A DNA stretch of 64,000 nucleotides from Kitasatospora aureofaciens (GCF_019192735.1 NZ_JAHTKP010000002.1:186001-250000); one strand, 5' to 3'. Numbered from the stretch's first letter, positions 25,970 to 34,304 are shown. The notes: generated by a model not told the origin, from the sequence alone. Made by a program: numbers and translations.

Positions 25970-27724
25970 TCAGCCGCGCCGCCAGCGGTTGGTGATCGGC
26001 AGGCGGCGGTCCCGGCCGAAGTTCTTGACCGAGATCTTCGGGCCCGGCGGGTACTGGCGCCGCTTGTACTCGGCGGTGTCGACCAGCCGGACCACCCGGT
26101 CCACCACGGCCGGGTCGAAGCCGGCCGCGACGATCGCGTCCCGGCCCTCGTCGCCCTCGATGTACCGGTCCAGCACGCTGTCCAGCAGGTCGTAGTCGGG
26201 CAGCGAGTCGGTGTCCATCTGGTCCGGCCGCAGCTCGGCGGACGGCGGCTTGCTGATCGTGTTCTCCGGGATCGGCGGCACCTCGCCGCGCCGCTCGGCC
26301 TCCTCGTTGCGCCAGCGGGCCAGCCGGAAGATCAGCGACTTGTACACGTCCTTGATCGGCCCGAACGCGCCCACCGAGTCGCCGTACAGGGTCGAGTAGC
26401 CGACCGCCAGCTCGCTCTTGTTGCCGGGCGCGAGCACGATGTGCCCCTCCTGGTTGGAGATCGCCATCAGCAGGGTGCCGCGCAGCCGGGACTGCAGGTT
26501 CTCCTCGGCCAGGCCGGTCAGCTCGGTGGCGCCCATGTAGGCGTCGAACATCGGGGCGATGGAGACCGTCCGGAAGTGCAGTCCGGTGCGGCGGGCCAGC
26601 TCGGCCGCGTCGTCGCGGGAATGCTGCGAGGAGTAGCGGCTCGGCATGGAGACGCAGTACACGTTCCCGGCGCCGATCGCGTCCACGGCGATCGAGGCGA
26701 CGAGTGCCGAGTCGATGCCGCCGGAGAGGCCGATCAGCACGGACCTCAAGCCGTTCTTGGCGACGTACGCCCGGGTGCCGGAGACCAGCGCGGCCCAGAT
26801 CTCGGCCTCGTCGGAGAGCCGCGGCGCCACCTCGGTGGCCTGCTTCTCGGCGGGCGCGGGCCGCGGCTCGCCGCCCAGCTCGGTACGGACCAGGCGCAGG
26901 CCGTCGCTCAGCAGCAGGCCGTCGGTGTGGTCGCTGCTGGCGGCCGGCAGGTCGAGGTCGAGGACCAGCAGGTGCTCCTCGAACTGCGGGGAGCGGGCCA
27001 GCACCTCGCCGTCCGCGCCGACCACGATCGAGTCGCCGTCGAAGACCAGCTCGTCCTGGCCGCCGACCATGTTCACGTAGGCCAGCGGGCAGCCCGCCTC
27101 GGCGGCCCGGCGCCGGACCAGGTCGAGCCGCTGGTCGTCCTTGTTCCGCTCGTACGGCGAGCCGTTGATCACCAGCAGCAGCCCGGCCTCGGCCTCGCGG
27201 GCCGCCGTCACCCGGCCGCCGTCCTGCCAGATGTCCTCGCAGATCGCCAGCGCGACGTCCACCCCGTGCAGCCGCAGCACCGGCAGCTGGTCGCCCGGGA
27301 CGAACCAGCGGAACTCGTCGAACACGCCGTAGTTGGGCAGGTGGTGCTTGGCGAAGCGGGTCACCACCTCGCCCCGGTGCAGCACCGCCGCGCAGTTCTG
27401 CGGAGACCCGGCCGGGCGGCCGAAGCGCGGCGAGGCGTGCTCGGAGCGCCCGAGGTAGCCGACCACCACCGGCACCTCGCCCAGCCCGTCGTCGGCCAGC
27501 CGCCCGGCCAGCTCGACCAGCGCGCCGCGGGAGGCCTCGACGAAGGAGTGGCGCAGGGCGAGGTCCTCGACCGGGTAGCCGGTCAGGACCATCTCAGGGA
27601 AGGCGACCAGCTGGGCACCGGCCTCCACGGCCTGCTTGGTCCAGCGCACCACCTCATCACTGTTGCGGGCGATGTCACCGACCCAGGGGTCGATCTGGCT
27701 CAGGGCGAGACGGAGATTCGGCAT
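25970..27724 (-). CDS. nadE: Glutamine-dependent NAD+ synthetase
   Basis: A 584-aa two-domain enzyme, last step of NAD synthesis. The N-terminal nitrilase-like glutaminase has the triad in FPEMVLTGYP (Glu), RFAKHHLPNYGVFDE (Lys) and LAICEDIWQDG (Cys). The C-terminal synthetase has the P-loop LIGLSGGIDSALVA, SRYSSQHS, LAPGNKSELAVGYSTLYGD and the terminal KRRQYPPGPKISVKNFGRDRRLPITN. Length and order match actinobacterial NadE. ATG at 27724 is the usual start (MPNLRLALSQIDPWVGDI). Divergent from glnA2, an arrangement also known in S. coelicolor's chromosome region. Confidence 0.95.
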   Translation of the reverse strand: MPNLRLALSQIDPWVGDIARNSDEVVRWTKQAVEAGAQLVAFPEMVLTGYPVEDLALRHSFVEASRGALVELAGRLADDGLGEVPVVVGYLGRSEHASPRFGRPAGSPQNCAAVLHRGEVVTRFAKHHLPNYGVFDEFRWFVPGDQLPVLRLHGVDVALAICEDIWQDGGRVTAAREAEAGLLLVINGSPYERNKDDQRLDLVRRRAAEAGCPLAYVNMVGGQDELVFDGDSIVVGADGEVLARSPQFEEHLLVLDLDLPAASSDHTDGLLLSDGLRLVRTELGGEPRPAPAEKQATEVAPRLSDEAEIWAALVSGTRAYVAKNGLRSVLIGLSGGIDSALVASIAVDAIGAGNVYCVSMPSRYSSQHSRDDAAELARRTGLHFRTVSIAPMFDAYMGATELTGLAEENLQSRLRGTLLMAISNQEGHIVLAPGNKSELAVGYSTLYGDSVGAFGPIKDVYKSLIFRLARWRNEEAERRGEVPPIPENTISKPPSAELRPDQMDTDSLPDYDLLDSVLDRYIEGDEGRDAIVAAGFDPAVVDRVVRLVDTAEYKRRQYPPGPKISVKNFGRDRRLPITNRWRRG

Positions 27725-27830
27725 GCCTTCGAGTGTAATCGTCGATCTGACGCAATGTGGCGGCCGGGGGGCCGGCGAGCACCCGGGGAGGGGGCCGGGA
27801 CTGCCCATGGCGGCGATGATCGGCCATGAT

Positions 27831-27899
27831 GGGGACAGTCGCCTTCGGGGGCCTTCCGGGCGTAACACGAGCGTAAAGAGCAGAGGTGAGACTGTCCCC
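27831..27899 (+). promoter_or_regulatory. Inverted repeat bracketing the glnA2 leader
   Basis: GGGGACAGTC (27831-27840) and GACTGTCCCC (27890-27899) are perfectly complementary; the second arm ends at the base before the ATG. The ribosome site GAGGTGA (27883-27889) abuts this arm. Also present is GTAAC-n6-GTAAA (27862-27877), a weak match to half a GlnR box. Either could control glnA2 expression. Confidence 0.45.
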
Positions 27900-29261
27900 A
27901 TGGGCAAGCAACAGCAGTTCGTGCTTCGGACGCTCGAAGAGCGTGACATCCGGTTCGTCCGGCTGTGGTTCACCGACGTGCTCGGGTTCCTCAAGTCGGT
28001 CGCGGTGGCGCCGGCCGAGCTGGAACAGGCCTTCGAGGAGGGCATCGGCTTCGACGGCTCCGCGATCGAGGGCTTCGCCCGGGTCTACGAGTCCGACATG
28101 ATCGCCAAGCCGGACCCGACCACGTTCCAGATCCTGCCGTGGCGCTCGGAGACGCCGGGCACCGCCCGGATGTTCTGCGACATCCTGATGCCGGACGGCT
28201 CGCCCTCCTTCGCCGACCCCCGGTTCGTGCTCAAGCGCACCCTGGAGAAGGCCTCCGACCAGGGCTTCACCTTCTACACCCACCCCGAGATCGAGTTCTT
28301 CCTGCTGAAGAACCTGCCCGGCGACGGCACCCCGCCGATCCCCGCCGACCAGTCCGGCTACTTCGACCACACCCCGCGCGGGGTCGGCCACGACTTCCGC
28401 CGCCAGGCGATCACCATGCTGGAGTCGATGGGCATCTCGGTGGAGTTCTCCCACCACGAGGGCGCCCCCGGCCAGCAGGAGATCGACCTGCGATACGCCG
28501 ACGCGCTGTCGACGGCCGACAACATCATGACCTTCCGCCTGGTCATGAAGGAGGTTGCGCTGGAGCAGGGCGTGCACGCGACCTTCATGCCGAAGCCCTT
28601 CTCCGACCACCCCGGCTCGGGCATGCACACCCACCTCTCGCTGTTCGAGGGCGACCGCAACGCCTTCCACGAGTCCGGCGCCGAGTACCAGCTCTCCAAG
28701 GTCGGCCGCTCCTTCATCGCCGGCCTGCTCAAGCACGCCGCCGAGACCGCCGCCGTCACCAACCAGTGGGTGAACTCCTACAAGCGCATCTGGGGCGGCT
28801 CCCAGCGCACCGCCGGCGCGGGCGGCGAGGCCCCGTCGTACATCTGCTGGGGCCACAACAACCGCTCGGCGCTGATTCGGGTGCCGATGTACAAGCCCGG
28901 CAAGCAGGGCTCGACCCGGGTCGAGGTCCGCTCGCTGGACACCGGCTGCAACCCCTACCTCGCCTACGCGGTGACCCTCGCGGCCGGCCTCAAGGGCATC
29001 GAGGAGGGCTACGAGCTCCCGCCCGGCGCCGACGACGACGTCTGGGCGCTCTCCGACTCCGAGCGCCGCGCCCTCGGCATCCAGCCGATGCCGCAGAACC
29101 TCGGCGAGGCCATCGACCTGATGCAGCGCAGCGAACTGGTCGCCGAGACGCTCGGCGAGCACGTCTTCGACTTCTTCCTGAGGAACAAGCGCCAGGAGTG
29201 GGAGGAGTACCGCTCCGAGGTCACCCCCTTCGAGCTGCGGAAGAACCTCCAGGTGCTCTGA
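27900..29261 (+). CDS. glnA2: GlnA2-type glutamine-synthetase-like enzyme
   Basis: A 453-aa member of the glutamine synthetase family: GIGFDGSAIEGFARVYESDM, HPEIEFFL, HHEGAPGQQEIDLRYADAL, FMPKPFSDHPGSGMHTHLSL and the NNRSALIRVP and VEVRSLD blocks. It differs from GlnA in the region of the adenylylation site: where GlnA has LYELAPEE, this protein has VWALSDSERRAL, so the modified Tyr is missing and GlnE should not regulate it. Location next to nadE matches S. coelicolor SCO2241, reported to be a gamma-glutamylpolyamine synthetase. Glutamine synthesis is therefore not assumed. A terminator follows. Confidence 0.88.
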   Translation: MGKQQQFVLRTLEERDIRFVRLWFTDVLGFLKSVAVAPAELEQAFEEGIGFDGSAIEGFARVYESDMIAKPDPTTFQILPWRSETPGTARMFCDILMPDGSPSFADPRFVLKRTLEKASDQGFTFYTHPEIEFFLLKNLPGDGTPPIPADQSGYFDHTPRGVGHDFRRQAITMLESMGISVEFSHHEGAPGQQEIDLRYADALSTADNIMTFRLVMKEVALEQGVHATFMPKPFSDHPGSGMHTHLSLFEGDRNAFHESGAEYQLSKVGRSFIAGLLKHAAETAAVTNQWVNSYKRIWGGSQRTAGAGGEAPSYICWGHNNRSALIRVPMYKPGKQGSTRVEVRSLDTGCNPYLAYAVTLAAGLKGIEEGYELPPGADDDVWALSDSERRALGIQPMPQNLGEAIDLMQRSELVAETLGEHVFDFFLRNKRQEWEEYRSEVTPFELRKNLQVL

Positions 29262-29278
29262 CGATCCGTCAGCTGTCA

Positions 29279-29316
29279 AGCGGGCCTGCTCCGATCGGGG
29301 CAGGCCCGCTCTGTTT
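29279..29316 (+). terminator. Terminator after glnA2
   Basis: AGCGGGCCTGC (29279-29289) pairs with GCAGGCCCGCT (29300-29310), inner CCG/CGG, then CTGTTT. Eighteen bases beyond the stop. Confidence 0.9.
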
Positions 29317-29448
29317 CGGGCGGGCCCGGGTTCCTGCACCAGAGTGATTTGCGCCGGGTGCTTCGGCTGTGTCCTGCACGAAATGCCCGATTTATGCCCC
29401 TTTCCCATGAATCCTCACTTCTGGCGTCGTAAAGGCGCCGAGCGGCCT

Positions 29449-29460
29449 CGCTGATCAGCG
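29449..29460 (+). promoter_or_regulatory. 12-bp palindrome upstream of the exosortase operon
   Basis: CGCTGATCAGCG is a perfect palindrome 43 bases before the first start codon (29504) of the five-gene unit. It is a plausible operator; the regulator is unknown. Confidence 0.4.
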
Positions 29461-29503
29461 GGGACCGCATCGGGTTCGGAGTCCGGAAAGGGTTGGTCCC
29501 AGC

Positions 29504-30061
29504 ATGTCCAACGTAGTGACCAGAGTGGCGAAGGCCGCCAGAAGCAGGGTCGTGGCGGGCTCGGCGGCGGCACTGGTGCTCGCCATGGGGGCGGCGGCGT
29601 TCGCCGGGCCGGCCGTGGCGCAGGGCAACGCCGGTCACATCCAGGTCCACCTGCTCACGACGGGAGTCAACGACGACCGCAACGATCCGAAGGTCTGTCA
29701 GTTCTACATCGACGCCTTCGGCTTCGACGCCGGCGAGACGCTGACCTGGGAGGTTTCCCCCGGCACCTTCGGCATGCACGGGCCGCCGGTCGCCGCCGGC
29801 AGCGCGACGTTCAACCCGGGGGCGGGCAACATCGGGCAGGACATCTCCGGGCCGCTCAACACGGACATGGGCTTCACGGACGGCATGTTCGTGAGCATCG
29901 AGGGTAACGGCTCCGGCGAGAAGCACAAGGAGTTCAAGATCGACTGCGGCCAGCCGATCCCGGTCGCGCACCCCGCGGTCGCGGGTGCCGCGGCGGCGGT
30001 CGCGGCTCCGGCCGCGGTCGGGTTCTTCCTGTGGCGTCGCCGCCGCAGCCTCACGGCGTGA
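29504..30061 (+). CDS. Secreted protein with C-terminal membrane anchor and basic tail
   Basis: A 185-aa protein. Residues 1-39 are a signal peptide (basic MSNVVTRVAKAARSRVV, hydrophobic core, cleavage after AVA-39). The mature part has two Cys (65 and 148), probably a disulfide, and a beta-rich middle. It ends with a hydrophobic segment (about 158-177) and RRRR, i.e. the tripartite layout of sortase or exosortase substrates, but there is no LPxTG-like motif; the segment before the TM reads CGQPIPVAHPAVAG. It is the first gene of a run leading to WecB, a 54-aa peptide, an exosortase and a GT2 enzyme. I suggest it as an anchored substrate. Confidence 0.7.
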   Translation: MSNVVTRVAKAARSRVVAGSAAALVLAMGAAAFAGPAVAQGNAGHIQVHLLTTGVNDDRNDPKVCQFYIDAFGFDAGETLTWEVSPGTFGMHGPPVAAGSATFNPGAGNIGQDISGPLNTDMGFTDGMFVSIEGNGSGEKHKEFKIDCGQPIPVAHPAVAGAAAAVAAPAAVGFFLWRRRRSLTA

Positions 30062-30077
30062 TCCCGGAGGCCGTCGG

Positions 30078-31250
30078 ATGAACCGTGGTGGGGCAGTGGC
30101 CGTCGTTCTCGGGACGCGGCCCGAGATCGTCAAGCTGGCCGGGGTGGTGCGCGGGCTCGGTGAGCGCGCCCGCGTCGTCTACACCGGTCAGCACTACGAC
30201 GAATCGCTCTCGGGCGCCTTCTTCCGTGGGCTTCGGTTGCCGCCCCCCTACACCCGCCTCGCCGGAGTCGGCGGGGCGGCGCGGGGGCGGCAGATCGGGA
30301 CGATGATCTCGGCGCTGTCCGAGCTGTTCAGTGCCGATCCGCCGGCCGCGGTGATCGTGCAGGGCGACACCAACACGACCTCCGCGGGCGCCCAGGCCGC
30401 CCACTACCAGGGTGTGCCGGTGGTCCACGTGGAGGCCGGGCTGCGCTCGCGCGACCGGGCGATGCCGGAGGAGACCAACCGGCAGGTGGTGGGCGTGCTC
30501 GCCGACGTGCACTGCGCGCCGACCGGGTCGGCGGCCGCGAACCTGCGCGCCGAGGGCGTGCCGGAGCAACGGATCCGGATCACCGGCAACACCATCGTCG
30601 AGGCGGTCGCCGAATCGCTGCCCGGCCGGGCGCAGTCCCTGGCCATGCTCCGCCGGTACGGGGTGGACCCGGACCGGTACGTGCTGGCGACGATCCACCG
30701 GCCGGAGAACACCGACGAACCGGCCCGGCTGCGCCGCATCCTCACCGAGCTCGCCGACCTGGGGCTGCCGGTGCTGTTTCCGATCCACCCCCGGACCAGG
30801 TCGTGCGCCGAGGCGCAAGGCCTCGGCGGGCTGCTGGACCGGCTGCGCGTCGTCGAGCCGATCGACCACGCGTCCTTCCTCGGACTGGCGCTCCACACCC
30901 GCCTGCTCGTCTCCGACTCGGGTGGCGTCCAGGAGGAGTGCACGGTCCTCAAGAAGCCCCTGATCGTGGTGCGCAACAGCACCGAGCGCCCGGAGGCGGT
31001 CGACGCGGGGTTCGCCACCCTCCTGCGGCCGGGCCCGGAACTCGGCCGCCTCGCGCGTGCCCTGATCGCCGACACCTCGTTGACAGGTCGGCTGGCCGCC
31101 CGCCCGTCGCCGTTCGGGGACGGCCGGGCCAGTGAGCGCATCGTCGAGATCGCGCTGGGGCTTGCCGACCGGCAGGCCGACGCGACCCGTACCGGCAGGC
31201 CCCTGCCGGTGCCGGGGCCGAAGCCCCGGGCAGTGGTCACGGTGCCCTGA
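30078..31250 (+). CDS. UDP-GlcNAc 2-epimerase, non-hydrolysing (WecB-like)
   Basis: A 390-aa enzyme interconverting UDP-GlcNAc and UDP-ManNAc. Family segments: VLGTRPEIVKLAGVV, VYTGQHYDESL, VIVQGDTNTTSAGAQAAHYQGVPVVHVEAGLRS, MPEETNRQVVGVLADVHCAPT, ITGNTIVEAV, TIHRPENTD, FPIHPRT and LVSDSGGVQEECTVLKKPLIVVRNSTERPEAV. It would supply ManNAc or derived sugar nucleotides to the GT2 enzyme in the same operon. Start ATG 30078, 16 bases after the preceding stop, with GGAGG close upstream. The C-terminal 25 residues are Arg/Pro-rich. Confidence 0.92.
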   Translation: MNRGGAVAVVLGTRPEIVKLAGVVRGLGERARVVYTGQHYDESLSGAFFRGLRLPPPYTRLAGVGGAARGRQIGTMISALSELFSADPPAAVIVQGDTNTTSAGAQAAHYQGVPVVHVEAGLRSRDRAMPEETNRQVVGVLADVHCAPTGSAAANLRAEGVPEQRIRITGNTIVEAVAESLPGRAQSLAMLRRYGVDPDRYVLATIHRPENTDEPARLRRILTELADLGLPVLFPIHPRTRSCAEAQGLGGLLDRLRVVEPIDHASFLGLALHTRLLVSDSGGVQEECTVLKKPLIVVRNSTERPEAVDAGFATLLRPGPELGRLARALIADTSLTGRLAARPSPFGDGRASERIVEIALGLADRQADATRTGRPLPVPGPKPRAVVTVP

Positions 31251-31298
31251 CCACCACGCCAGCCCACCCCCATACCGACTACGAGCGGAGGAACCCCC

Positions 31299-31463
31299 AT
31301 GTACAAACCCCCTATGCCGCACGGCGGCGTGGCCGCCGGCGGCGGCGCGCTCGCCGCGACCGGCGGCGGCCAGAGCGTTCTGATGACGCTGCTGGCGATG
31401 GTCCTCGGCATCTCCGGTGCAGTGCTGATGCGGGTCGCGCGTCAGCGCCGCGAGCATGGCTGA
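31299..31463 (+). CDS. 54-aa peptide with LAATG motif, TM segment and basic tail
   Basis: Too short for most gene callers, but well supported: GGAGGA at 31287-31292 lies six bases before ATG 31299, and the stop overlaps the exosortase start by eight bases. The sequence opens MYKPPMPHGG, passes through a Gly/Ala stretch into LAATGGG (residues 18-24), then a hydrophobic helix VLMTLLAMVLGISGAVLM and RVARQRREHG. This is exactly a cell-wall sorting signal (class E sortases prefer LAxTG) with almost nothing in front of it and no signal peptide. It may be a minimal sortase substrate, a regulatory decoy or a small membrane subunit. Confidence 0.75.
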   Translation: MYKPPMPHGGVAAGGGALAATGGGQSVLMTLLAMVLGISGAVLMRVARQRREHG

Positions 31464-32061
31464 GGCCGTTAATCCGGCAGGAACGCTCGGCACCGGGGCC
31501 GGATCGCGCGCGGGCGCGGTCCGGTCCCTGCGGCTGTGCCTGTCCGGAGCGCTGCTGATCGGCGCGCTGCTGCTGATGGTCCACAACGACCGCTTCCGCT
31601 CGCTGGAGGCGGTCGCGGCGGGCCCGCTCGTCCACCTCGTCACCGCCAGCCCGGTCGCGGTGGACCCCCGCTTCGCGATCGTGTTCTTCGATGTGCACAG
31701 CCTGCGGATGGAGGGGTTGAGGATCACCTCCGAGTGCACGGCCGCGCTGGTCATCGCCCCGATCGCGGCGCTGGCCGGCGTCCTGGTCGGCTTCGTCAGG
31801 TTCCGGGTGGGCCGGGTGCTGACGGCGCTGGGCGTGTCGGCGCTGATCCTGTTCGCGGTCAACCAGCTGCGGCTGCTGCTGATCGCCTTCGCCACGCACA
31901 CCTGGGGCCTGAAGCACGGCTACGGCTGGTCGCACCTGCTGGTCGGGTCCCTGATGACCAGTGTCGGGGCGATGCTCTCGATCGCCGCGTTCTTCCTGCT
32001 CGTCTCCCGGACCGGCCGAGGCCGCGGGAGCGCACCCGCCGACGGAGGCACCGCACCGTGA
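31456..32061 (+). CDS. Exosortase/archaeosortase-family protein
   Basis: A 201-aa membrane protein with about five to six TM segments. The three residues defining exosortase/archaeosortase active sites are present in the expected places: Cys94 (ITSECTAALVIAP, after a loop outside the membrane), Arg139 (FAVNQLRLLLIAF) and His160 (GYGWSHLLVGS). These enzymes cut C-terminal sorting signals at the membrane and are often coupled to surface glycan genes. In streptomycetes a family called exosortase P exists; I think this is a member but cannot verify it. ATG at 31456 lies inside the 54-aa gene; the stop overlaps the GT2 start as GTGA. Confidence 0.82.
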   Translation: MAEAVNPAGTLGTGAGSRAGAVRSLRLCLSGALLIGALLLMVHNDRFRSLEAVAAGPLVHLVTASPVAVDPRFAIVFFDVHSLRMEGLRITSECTAALVIAPIAALAGVLVGFVRFRVGRVLTALGVSALILFAVNQLRLLLIAFATHTWGLKHGYGWSHLLVGSLMTSVGAMLSIAAFFLLVSRTGRGRGSAPADGGTAP

Positions 32062-33434
32062 ACGACTCCGCAGGCACCGTCGTCAGCACGGCCATGGCGC
32101 TGTCGCTGATCCTCGGCAGCACGTTCGTGGCCTACCTGGTGACGCTGGTGGTGCCGTTCCTCCGGAGCAAGCCGCACCCGAGGGGCGACGCCGGCGCCTT
32201 CGACTGGCACGTGTTCGTTCCGTGCCTGGACGAGGCGGCGGTCATCGGGGACACCCTGACCAGGCTGCGGGCCGAGTTCCCCGGGATGCACCTGTGGGTG
32301 ATCGACGACGAGTCGGCCGATGCCACGGCCGCCATCATCCGAGCCCACCAGATCGAGGACCCGCACGTCCACCTGGTCGCCCGGTACGCGCCGCACGCCC
32401 GGACGGGCAAGGGCGACGCGCTCAACGCGGCCTACCGGGCGCTGTGCGAGTGGCTGCCCGAGGGCGCGTCGGCCGACACGGTGGTCGTCGGCGTGTTCGA
32501 CGCCGACGGCGCGCCCGCCCCCGGCTGCCTGGAGGTCATCGCCGCCGGCCACCTCTTCGGCGACCCCGAGGTGGCGGCCGTCCAGATCGAGGTGCGGATG
32601 GGCAACCGCACCGAGCGTCGGCCGATGCCGGACGGCGGGCGGCTGAGCAACCTGCTCGGCCGGACGCTGGTCCGCATGCAGGACCTGGAGTTCCGTACCG
32701 CGATCCCCGCCATGCAGCTGAGCCGCCGGGTCACCCGTACCGTGGCCCTCGGCGGCAACGGGCAGTTCGCCCGGCTCTCCGCGCTGCGGGACATCAGCGA
32801 GGGCGACGGCGGCCCGTGGCGCGGCTCCCTGCTGGAGGACTACGAGCTGGGCCTCCGCCTGACCCTGGCCGGCCGGCGGTCGGCGTTCACGCGGGACACC
32901 TGGGTGGATCAGGAGGGCCTGTGGAACGTCAAGCAGCTGCTCGTCCAGCGCTCCCGCTGGGGGCAGGGCGCCATGCAGTGCATGCAGTACCTGCCGCAGA
33001 TCTGGCGGTCCCCGCGGCTGACCACGCTCGGCGTGCTGGAGATCTCGTACTGCCTCCTCCAGCCGTGGCTGCAGCTGTTCGGGAGCGTGGTGTACCCCGT
33101 GCTGATCGCGCTGCTGGCGCTGCGCTACGCGGCCCACCCGGCGATCATCGGCCAGTTCCTGGACAGTGGCGGGTGGGGGCTGCTGACCGCCTATCTCCTG
33201 TTCAGCGTCGTCCAGTTCACGCTCTGGGGGCCGCTCTACCGGGCCAAGTGCGAGCGCGGCAGCGGGTTCTGGCGCAGCATCGGCTGGGGCATCTGCTACA
33301 CCGTCTACACCTGGCTGTACTGCGTGGCCACCTGGCGGGCGCTGGCCCGGCTGGTCAACGGCCGGGACAGCTGGGCGAAGACCAGGCGCAACGCCGAACT
33401 CAAGGCCGGTGCGCCGGTGGCGGTCGAGCACTGA
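32058..33434 (+). CDS. Membrane glycosyltransferase, family GT2
   Basis: A 458-aa protein: N-terminal TM (ALSLILGSTFVAYLVTLVVPFL), cytosolic GT2 domain with DDESADAT (near 83-90), DAD at 148-150, EDYELGLRL (acceptor-site Asp) and QRSRW, then three or four C-terminal TM segments. The D, DxD, ED and QxxRW set is that of processive synthases such as BcsA, NodC and IcaA, so a polysaccharide or lipid-linked sugar product is likely. GTG start overlaps the exosortase stop. A GT2 gene directly behind an exosortase gene is also the arrangement of the Gram-positive XrtG system. Confidence 0.88.
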   Translation: MNDSAGTVVSTAMALSLILGSTFVAYLVTLVVPFLRSKPHPRGDAGAFDWHVFVPCLDEAAVIGDTLTRLRAEFPGMHLWVIDDESADATAAIIRAHQIEDPHVHLVARYAPHARTGKGDALNAAYRALCEWLPEGASADTVVVGVFDADGAPAPGCLEVIAAGHLFGDPEVAAVQIEVRMGNRTERRPMPDGGRLSNLLGRTLVRMQDLEFRTAIPAMQLSRRVTRTVALGGNGQFARLSALRDISEGDGGPWRGSLLEDYELGLRLTLAGRRSAFTRDTWVDQEGLWNVKQLLVQRSRWGQGAMQCMQYLPQIWRSPRLTTLGVLEISYCLLQPWLQLFGSVVYPVLIALLALRYAAHPAIIGQFLDSGGWGLLTAYLLFSVVQFTLWGPLYRAKCERGSGFWRSIGWGICYTVYTWLYCVATWRALARLVNGRDSWAKTRRNAELKAGAPVAVEH

Positions 33435-33479
33435 AGCGGGCGACCGGGGCGGTGCGCTGCCGGCGCACCGCCCCGTCCG

Positions 33480-34304
33480 TCATTTGTCGGGCAGGCCGGG
33501 CGGGGCCGGACGGTAGACCGTGATCTCCTCGGCGGCCAGCGAAGCGGGCGTGTCGGTGGTGGGGGCGGTGTGGTAGACCCCGTTGTTGACGGAGAGGCTG
33601 AGGACCACGTAGGCGGCGAAGTCCTCACCGACCCCGGTGCCGTCCTGGTAGACGGGGTGCAGCGCATCCGGCGCGGTGCCGACGTACCAGGTCGTGTTCT
33701 CGGCGCCGAAGCGTGCGCCGATCCAGAGCCAGCCGCCGGCGGCTATGTCCGGGGAGGTGTACTGGCCGGTGCCGGAATGGACCTGGTTGACGAACTCCAG
33801 GGTGTCGGGCCGGTCGGCGTGCCATTCGAAGACGTCCAGCTCGTTGCGGCCGTCCCGCCAGGTCCACAGCGCGGGCCAGGCACCCGTGTTCGCGGCCGGG
33901 AGCCGGACCTGGGCCAGTAACAGGTCGCCGGTGCGGACCTCGGCGCCGCTGCCGCCGGTGTCGCACGAGTCGCCGGTGGTGATGAGTCCGGTGTCCCACC
34001 TGCCGTCGGCGGCGGGCCGGGCGGTGATCGTCAACCGGCCGTCCGCGGCGCTCAGCGCGGTCGGGGTCAGGTAGTCGGACTTGAAGTCGTGGGTGTTGCC
34101 GCGGCAGTCGTCGCGGTACGCGCCGGTCTGCCAGCCCCAGGTACGGCCCGGGCCGACGTCGAGTCGCTGGAAGCGGTCGGTGAAGGCGATCCGTGACCAG
34201 CCGTACGGTGTCTCGACCCAGTCGTCGGAGGCGGCGGGCGCGCCTGCGGCGAGCGGTGACAGCATGAGCGCTGTGGCGAGCCAGAGATTGATGATCGGAA
34301 TCAC
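33480..34304 (-). CDS. Secreted glycoside hydrolase family 16
   Basis: A 274-aa secreted enzyme. From GTG 34304 a signal peptide MIPIINLWLATALMLSPLAAGAPAA is followed by a jelly-roll domain. The GH16 catalytic motif ExDxxE is E155-L-D-V-F-E160 in RNELDVFEWHA; AWPALWTW just before it is also typical. GH16 enzymes hydrolyse or transfer beta-1,3/1,4-linked glycans (laminarin, agar and similar). GTG 34304 is chosen since GGAGG lies five bases upstream in the coding sense. It faces the GT2 gene, suggesting it trims or cross-links the glycan made there. Confidence 0.82.
   Translation of the reverse strand: MIPIINLWLATALMLSPLAAGAPAASDDWVETPYGWSRIAFTDRFQRLDVGPGRTWGWQTGAYRDDCRGNTHDFKSDYLTPTALSAADGRLTITARPAADGRWDTGLITTGDSCDTGGSGAEVRTGDLLLAQVRLPAANTGAWPALWTWRDGRNELDVFEWHADRPDTLEFVNQVHSGTGQYTSPDIAAGGWLWIGARFGAENTTWYVGTAPDALHPVYQDGTGVGEDFAAYVVLSLSVNNGVYHTAPTTDTPASLAAEEITVYRPAPPGLPDK

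Noticed and set aside
27862-27877. Possible GlnR box before glnA2
   Set aside because: Only GTAAC-n6-GTAAA is present; the b element lacks the GAAAC form and the second half is missing. Not reported as a site.
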